NCBI GenBank assembly: GCA_004144185.1
Contig: SEFP01000005.1
Span: 43,256 to 107,255 of the forward strand
Direction of reading: 5' to 3'
From: Sphingobacteriales bacterium
Lineage (GTDB): Bacteria; Bacteroidota; Bacteroidia; Chitinophagales; Chitinophagaceae
DNA: 64,000 bases
Shown here: one piece after another, positions 59,510-64,000 of the stretch
How the letters are laid out: each line of letters starts with the position of its first letter
How positions within the stretch are numbered: the stretch's first letter is position 1
Notes under the pieces: generated by a model
Databases searched by the model: none
Told to the model about the DNA's origin: nothing
Seen by the model: the letters and a program-made list of their open reading frames with translations, nothing else
Translations under genes and position numbers: made by a program

Positions 59510-60799
59510 ATGACCAAATCAAGGTTGCTCAACGACTGCTGGTATACCGGCATCCAGGTGTTCCCAAAGAACTGGAACACAACCCGCGCGTCTATGCGCG
59601 AGCATTGGTACCTCTGGTACCGGTTCTATGACCCCACTTTTAAGGACGAAAAGCACAAAGGGGTTAAACTCATCATTATTAAAGCCGGTATCAACGACTA
59701 CGTAGATCGTGAGGACCGCCAGGCTGCTATCCGGACGCTCGTAGACAATGAGGTGAAGCTAATCGAACAACTCGGTTACAATCACTTTACCGGCCAGTAT
59801 ATGAAAGTCCCGGAACCGACGCTGTACCGGATCGAGCCGGATACGCCTTGGACCGAGGCCATTGATGCCGTCCGGCAATATCTGAAGTTGGCGCCCAGTA
59901 CCGCCTCCGATCTGATCTACACCGTCCGGGCCGTGCAAAAAGCCGCCATTCGGTTACGTTTTGAAACCATTCCGGTCAGCCAGGTAAAGCGGTTACACAT
60001 CAAGCGTACGCTGGAGCAGGTGCAGGCCGTCAGTAAGAATAACTCCAACCACAGCTATAACAAGCATCGTACACACCTGATGATCCTGTTCGGGCAATTG
60101 ATCGAGGAGGAATGCTGCGAGCAGAACCCGGTCGCCAGTATCCGGAAGCTGATCGTAGAGCAGAAGGAAGAGGGTAGGGAAGAACTGACCGATGCACAGC
60201 GCGTGGCCGTAGATGCGTATCTGGGTGCCCGGCATCCGAATTATCAGCGGTTCTTCCGGATCTTCTTTAAGTCCGGCTGCCGGTTCGCGGAAATGGTGAA
60301 AGTCCAGGGCAAGCATGTAGACCTGGAAAAGCAGGAGTTCAAGGTCTGGGTGCGGAAAGGCAAGCAGCTAAAACTGGATACCCGGGTGATTGCCGATGTA
60401 GTTGTAGAGGAATGGCGAAAAGCCATGGCCGGCTGTGGCCCGGAACAGTACGTGTTCGGTACCAACAGGCAGGATATGGTGCCGGCTGATACGCCCCGTA
60501 CGCCACTCAGCCTGACCCGGTTCTGGGCGCGTAACATCAAACACTGTCGGGAGCTAGACGAGTTTCCGGATATGGCCGGCATCACGGCAGATGCGTATAG
60601 CCTAAAGCACTCCAATGCCAATGAAGTGGCGGATACGGCTGGTATCGCGCTGGCGTCATTGGCCGCGGGCCACACTACGACCAGCACGACACTTCGGTAT
60701 TATGCCAAGCGTCATCAGCAGAAGGTCCGGGAGCAGGAACGCGAGGTACTTCGTAAAGTCGGCAACACATTCTCATCCGGATCTAATGGTGCAGCTTAA
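59510..60799 (+). CDS. Tyrosine-type recombinase/integrase
   Basis: 429 residues: an N-terminal arm-binding part, a SAM-like core-binding domain (about 120-215) and a catalytic domain. The catalytic Arg is in FFKSGCRFAEMVKV and the Lys in WVRKGKQLKL. The His-x-x-Arg box reads YSLKH (Tyr and Lys in the usual places), then LAAGHTTTSTTLRYYAK supplies the second His and the nucleophile Tyr. This YxxK variant is common in Bacteroidota integrases. Its place just after tRNA-Met marks it as the integrase of a genomic island or prophage. Host-like TTCCGGAA octamers are absent from the gene. Confidence 0.92.
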   Translation: MTKSRLLNDCWYTGIQVFPKNWNTTRASMREHWYLWYRFYDPTFKDEKHKGVKLIIIKAGINDYVDREDRQAAIRTLVDNEVKLIEQLGYNHFTGQYMKVPEPTLYRIEPDTPWTEAIDAVRQYLKLAPSTASDLIYTVRAVQKAAIRLRFETIPVSQVKRLHIKRTLEQVQAVSKNNSNHSYNKHRTHLMILFGQLIEEECCEQNPVASIRKLIVEQKEEGREELTDAQRVAVDAYLGARHPNYQRFFRIFFKSGCRFAEMVKVQGKHVDLEKQEFKVWVRKGKQLKLDTRVIADVVVEEWRKAMAGCGPEQYVFGTNRQDMVPADTPRTPLSLTRFWARNIKHCRELDEFPDMAGITADAYSLKHSNANEVADTAGIALASLAAGHTTTSTTLRYYAKRHQQKVREQEREVLRKVGNTFSSGSNGAA

Positions 60800-60964
60800 T
60801 TATTCGCTCTATCATGTGGGATTGAGTGCCAAGAAGCAAATAATATTAGTTAGTTAGGATAGTAGAACCTAATGAAAAAGAAGTTTCTTTGTAACCCATT
60901 AACATCCGGTGAAAAAGCTTCTTCTTGTTATTGGTTTTAACCCTTCCTCTTTTTAATGCAAATT

Positions 60965-61681
60965 ATGCGCCTCTTTGTCTTTAGCTTTTTATTCTTAGTG
61001 GGCAGTTCTTGTCTGGCCCAAACAGTCAAATCAGTTGACATCGCTCTGAAGGTAGTCGCTCCACAAAATGGAGGTACCTACACTCCTAATACTCCACTTG
61101 TCTTCACCTTACAGGCCCGAAACATATCCGGAGCAACTCTGGAATCCTTCGACACTATTAAGATCAAGTTCATCTATGATGGGTTCATCGTGCCTTTTCG
61201 TACCCCAAATGGCACTATGGATACGTTTTTGCGCATCGGAGGCAACCAGATCGCTGTGGGTGACAGCATGATTGTCTTTAATCAGCAGATCGGGATCAGA
61301 GATAGTGGCATGCACACTCTGTGCTTCCAAAGCTCGCTCACCACCTCAGCTACTACCGGGATCGTCGACCCAGGCATAGCCAACAATACCGGTTGTACCC
61401 GAATCAACCTGACGTCTTTGGCCGTTTCATCAGTGGAGCAAAAAGGAAGTGATTTCAGGCTGTACCCAATGCCTGCCACTGGCTCCTTAAATTGGGAAAG
61501 CGAAGCGTTCAGCCCAGTCGCCTTTGCTATCTACGACCTTAGCGGTGTCTGTGTACAGCGTAGTAACGTTCCTGCAAACAGCCGTAACATTGATATTACC
61601 CCATTAGCAGGTGGGGTTTATCAATTTATTGCAACAGATAAATCCGGTGGGATGGTGAGGCGAAAAATTGCAGTCCAATAG
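60965..61681 (+). CDS. T9SS-exported protein with CARDB-like domain
   Basis: 238 residues: signal peptide MRLFVFSFLFLVGSSCLAQ, an Ig-like beta domain (VDIALKVVAPQNGGTYTPNT, LVFTLQARNISGATLESFDT, DSGMHTLCFQSSLTT) resembling CARDB/DUF11 adhesive modules, then a C-terminal sorting domain (FRLYPMPATGSLNWES ... LAGGVYQFIA). It is likely secreted and surface-bound. Base composition and lack of the TTCCGGAA octamer suggest it belongs to the acquired segment. Confidence 0.78.
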   Translation: MRLFVFSFLFLVGSSCLAQTVKSVDIALKVVAPQNGGTYTPNTPLVFTLQARNISGATLESFDTIKIKFIYDGFIVPFRTPNGTMDTFLRIGGNQIAVGDSMIVFNQQIGIRDSGMHTLCFQSSLTTSATTGIVDPGIANNTGCTRINLTSLAVSSVEQKGSDFRLYPMPATGSLNWESEAFSPVAFAIYDLSGVCVQRSNVPANSRNIDITPLAGGVYQFIATDKSGGMVRRKIAVQ

Positions 61682-61694
61682 TTTTTTGTTTTAG

Positions 61695-61733
61695 AAAAGA
61701 GCGCCCGTCCAAGATCGGACGGGCGCTCTTTTG
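61695..61733 (+). terminator. Intrinsic terminator
   Basis: Stem AAGAGCGCCCGTCC with GGACGGGCGCTCTT (one bulge region), loop AAGATC, then TTTT. It ends the T9SS protein gene. Confidence 0.85.
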
Positions 61734-62201
61734 ATTTATAAGGTTACCTGCTGACCATTTCTGGTAACTAAAGAATGGTACCGATTTTTTTCTGGAACCC
61801 GGCGGACCTTTTTCAATCAAGCGAATGCACAGGGTGTACTGAAAGGCTACACCTGCAATCTGTTGAACTCTGGAAGTAGTGCAAACACGCCACCCCAGTA
61901 AGAACCAATGGATAAGGCCTATTCTCCCGGGCAGAGGGCATGATGATCCGGAAGCTTTACACGAATGCATACCTGATTGCTGCTTGCCAGCCAATTCCTT
62001 CCATATTCAGTGCTACGCAGTGCTTGGCCGGGTTACTTTATCTACCAAGATAGCATAAAGAACACCTTCTTCTAACCGTACTTCTTTCCAAGCCATGTAA
62101 TCGATAGATTCTTGCCGTACTCCATTAGGTGCGGACCCTGATAGAAACCGAAGCCGTCTGACCAGACCGCTTCTACCTTTTCATTTCAACAAGAATCTAC
62201 T
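61734..62201. other. Gene-free stretch in the acquired segment
   Basis: About 470 bases with no believable frame, tRNA or repeat that I can see. A 122-codon minus-strand frame (61626-61994) has unlikely composition and no domain features. Confidence 0.55.
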
Positions 62202-62276
62202 ATGGCTACTGCTAAATACGGTAGAACCTACCATTACCCGTTCTCGCCGGGAACTACATCGGATGACCGCATCCGG
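62202..62276 (+). pseudogene. N-terminal remnant of an RNA-ligase-family gene
   Basis: ATG 62202 opens MATAKYGRTYHYPFSPGTTS followed by DDRI, which closely resembles the N-terminus of bacterial RNA ligase (Rnl2-like) family proteins. After DDRI the frame turns into sequence that belongs, one frame over, to the tail-fibre fragment at 62263. This looks like a recombination junction. The RNA-ligase assignment is from recalled family similarity. Confidence 0.55.
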
Positions 62277-62742
62277 TGTGACCCTGGCTGCCGGGGCCGG
62301 CTTCTGGGCTTCCGTATCCGACCGCCGCAAGAAGGAGAACTTCCGCCCCATCGATGCCGAGGCATTGCTGCGAAAACTGGCTGCCTTACCGGTAACCGAG
62401 TCGAAGTACAAATCCCAGCCTGCCACCCAGCGCCACATCGGTCCCATGGCACAGGACTTCTACGCTGCCTTCAAGCTGCACGGGATCGGTGCCGATACAA
62501 TCATCAATACAATCGACATCGATGGGGTGAACATGGTTGCCATCCAAGCACTCGAAGCCCGTACCGCAATGCTCAAGGCTGAAAATGAAGCGCTGAAAGC
62601 GAGAGTGGCGGCATTGGAAGCACAAACTGTAGAAGCACAGGGTTTAAGCGCAACGCTCATAAAACGTATGGAAGCCTTGGAGCGCAACGTAGATGCCGCT
62701 TCCTCCTCGGCAAATAGCATACAGACCGCCTCAACAAAATAG
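62263..62742 (+). CDS. Tail-fibre/S74 chaperone-domain fragment
   Basis: 159 residues. WASVSDRRKKENFRPIDAEA matches the catalytic Ser-Asp-x-x-Lys start of peptidase S74 intramolecular chaperone domains, which trim and trimerise phage tail spikes and surface fibres. KYKSQPATQRHIGPMAQDFY and NMVAIQALEARTAMLKAENE continue the domain and end in a coiled coil (ALKARVAALEAQT). Only the C-terminal domain is present; the fibre itself is missing. The ATG is supplied by the RNA-ligase remnant. A terminator follows at once. Confidence 0.75.
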   Translation: MTASGVTLAAGAGFWASVSDRRKKENFRPIDAEALLRKLAALPVTESKYKSQPATQRHIGPMAQDFYAAFKLHGIGADTIINTIDIDGVNMVAIQALEARTAMLKAENEALKARVAALEAQTVEAQGLSATLIKRMEALERNVDAASSSANSIQTASTK

Positions 62743-62744
62743 AA

Positions 62745-62771
62745 AAATCCGGAAGGCTCTCTTCCGGATTT
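62745..62771 (+). terminator. Terminator with TCCGGAA/TTCCGGA arms
   Basis: Stem AAATCCGGAAG with CTTCCGGATTT (loop GCTCT), followed by a T-rich tract. Confidence 0.75.
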
Positions 62772-62802
62772 CTTATTTCGATAATAAGGCCATTGCTATA
62801 GC

Positions 62803-63054
62803 ATGATGGTGGATAATTTGAATACGCAGCCTTATCTGGAATTGGCCTTGGCTTGCAACTTGAATCCAGCCGATCCGGTAGACCGGCTCCGATGGCTGTT
62901 TAGTGAGCTCCTGGATTCCAGCGCTGTGTACTTTTTGCAGTGCTGGGATAATGACAAACTTGTAAGAGGCTGCGTGCTTCAGCCAGCGATTTCATTCCGG
63001 CAAACAACTTTTGCAGGTCATCCTGTCTATGGTTTTCTCCAAAAAATTACATAA
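62803..63054 (+). CDS. Small hypothetical protein
   Basis: 83 residues, start MMVDNLNTQPYLELALACNL, no signal peptide and no recognised family. It sits between a terminator and a decayed surface-protein gene. It may be a remnant or a real small cargo gene. Confidence 0.4.
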   Translation: MMVDNLNTQPYLELALACNLNPADPVDRLRWLFSELLDSSAVYFLQCWDNDKLVRGCVLQPAISFRQTTFAGHPVYGFLQKIT

Positions 63055-63153
63055 GAGTCAGACAATCACAACCATCAACTCTCTGTGGTTAGAAAAGTAC
63101 ACATTGCTCGATTGTCTTGGGCGCTGGTTTTAAATCCTTTTCTCCCCAACAAA

Positions 63154-64000
63154 ATGAGCAAAACAACTACTCGCTCTACAGGCATTACATTTCTATCTTC
63201 TCTGCGCAAAGCATGCTTAGTAATAGCCGCATCCGTATTTCTTGCCGGCACTGCACAGGCCAGTTCCGGAAACATCACTGGCTCGGCTCTGAAAGTTGGA
63301 GCCGTCTGGCATCCGGAAGATGATCATTGGGGCATTGGTATCGGTACTCAGCCGGATGTTCCAAGACGTAGTTCTTCCCGATCGGCCTGCTCCTTAATAC
63401 GGGTTGATTCAGTGGTAATGATCGTTTCCGGCTTTTGTGATGCTGGCGCTGTTTGAAGCTGTCCAGCTCAACAGTGCTCTGGTGCACGCACTGAGCAGTC
63501 TGGCGTGCCCGGCGCTCTTTGTGGATGATCACCCACTGGGCAATGCAAACGCAGGTCATAGCGGACAGGGCTAGGATCAGCCAGACGATCCGGCGCACTA
63601 GGCAGTGTTTGGGCATTAGGCAGGACATTGCTGAATCGATCTGTCCAACAACGGACGGTGGATATGTTATTGCCGGATCCACGAGCTCTAATGACGGCGA
63701 TATTACCAGCAGTCATGGCAGGGGTGAATACTGGGTAGTGAAAATTTCGAATACAGGTGTACTCCAATGGCAAAAAACGCTGGGCGGGAAGGAAGATGAA
63801 ACCGCTTCCGTGTGACGGGTTAGCCACGGTGTGTATGATGACGTCTGGGTGGTGAAACTCTCTGATATCGGTGATATCCAGTGGCGCCAATCGCTGGGTG
63901 GCACTCTGCAGGACATTGGTCAGTCTGCCCAGCCAACATCGGATGGAGGCTGTATAGTCGCCGGATTTGCAAGTTCAAATAATGGAGACGTGCTGGTAAA
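63154..64000 (+). pseudogene. Decayed T9SS-type repeat surface protein (continues past window end)
   Basis: A signal peptide (MSKTTTRSTGITFLSSLRKA, then CLVIAASVFLAGTAQAS) is followed by only a few plausible residues before the frame loses sense. At about 63620 a recognisable repeat protein resumes: SICPTTDGGYVIAGSTSSND, GEYWVVKISNTGVLQWQKTL, then a stop at 63813, and in the same frame DVWVVKLSDIGDIQWRQSL and QPTSDGGCIVAGFASSNNGD to the window edge. This is the 'DGGYIVAG...WVVKLSxTGxIQWQ' repeat family found in T9SS adhesins. About 30 codons seem deleted at the stop. The gap 63310-63615 appears to be foreign sequence. Confidence 0.65.
63275..63616 (-). CDS. Possible small membrane protein inside the decayed gene
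   Basis: The leftward frame from about 63616 reads MPKHCLVRRIVWLILALSAM, then a short periplasmic-type stretch and a basic tail (VIIHKERRARQTAQC, HHKSRKRSLPL). One membrane helix is clear. It fills the gap in the surface-protein gene and may be a fragment of another (phage-type) gene inserted there. It has no recognised family. Confidence 0.3.
   Translation of the reverse strand: MPKHCLVRRIVWLILALSAMTCVCIAQWVIIHKERRARQTAQCVHQSTVELDSFKQRQHHKSRKRSLPLNQPVLRSRPIGKNYVLEHPAEYRYQCPNDHLPDARRLQLSEPSQ

Larger units (their letters stand above)
1093..63271. repeat. Highly iterated palindrome TTCCGGAA (about 100 copies)
   Basis: Hand count of the 8-mer gives about 100 occurrences, first at 1093 and last at 63264, spread through genes and intergenic DNA on both gene strands (the word is its own complement). 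Example positions: 2887, 3951, 7721, 13011, 21833, 26483, 32903, 41673, 48822, 53902, 58757, 59313. Random expectation at this composition is about one. One-base variants (ATCCGGAA, GTCCGGAA) are also frequent. None occurs from 59321 to 63263. It is reported as a genome-wide element, not a single locus. Confidence 0.9.

Noticed and set aside
61626..61994. A 122-codon minus-strand frame after the T9SS protein gene
   Set aside because: It crosses a strong terminator hairpin, has unlikely composition and no domain features.
59419..64000. Right attachment site (attR) of the integrated element
   Set aside because: I looked for a second copy of the tRNA-Met 3' end and saw none; it must lie beyond the window if it exists.

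Overview
The window is bacterial chromosome from a member of the Bacteroidota, most like a moderately GC-rich Chitinophagaceae. Evidence for this: proteins with type IX secretion (T9SS) C-terminal sorting domains, the T9SS regulator PorX, paired TonB-dependent receptors, Bacteroidota-type -7 promoter elements (TAnnTT[T/C]G) before many genes, and families almost confined to the phylum (DUF4292, DUF3667, CPxxW zinc-ribbon lipoproteins). The genus cannot be fixed from sequence alone.

Layout. 1-4.8 kb: end of a threonine dehydrogenase-type SDR gene, a deoxyhypusine-synthase homologue, twin Cys-rich lipoproteins and a divergent TonB receptor. 5.4-11.7 kb: an RND efflux operon (adaptor, permease, outer-membrane channel), interrupted between adaptor and permease by a small four-helix-bundle cassette with inverted-repeat ends. 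11.8-19.8 kb: a secreted small protein, an Ntn-type hydrolase fused to membrane helices, recA, a repeat-rich intergenic region, rpsL-rpsG, recF and a YebC-family gene. 20-27 kb: an aspartic protease, rlmB, then a cobalamin riboswitch controlling a B12-uptake locus (two T9SS surface proteins, a BtuG-like propeller lipoprotein, a BtuB-like receptor). 27-34 kb: a large secreted protein with a MoxR ATPase, porX, a GNAT enzyme, fmt and an MBL hydrolase. 34-43 kb: mrdA-rodA for cell elongation, tRNA-Gln, envelope lipoproteins, a CDGSH protein and an ALDH7-type dehydrogenase. 43-59 kb: sugar-nucleotide genes (rfbF, rfbG, rfbC, a nucleotidyltransferase), a TPR/DUF4292 pair, dut, and a long leftward run of housekeeping genes (kdsC-type phosphatase, iscX, ferredoxin, plsC, ung, FAH hydrolase). 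59.3-64 kb: tRNA-Met followed by a tyrosine integrase and a mosaic of gene fragments, apparently the left end of an integrated element.

Most striking signal: the palindromic octamer TTCCGGAA occurs about 100 times by hand count, roughly once per 600 bp, inside genes and between them, where about one copy would be expected by chance. Pairs of copies build at least one terminator hairpin. The octamer is absent from about 59.32 to 63.26 kb, the stretch that looks acquired. This resembles a DNA-uptake sequence or the cyanobacterial HIP1 repeat.

Two genes (four-helix-bundle gene near 10.17 kb; DUF3667 gene near 44.1 kb) are split by single-base frameshifts in short homopolymers. These could be real mutations or sequencing errors.
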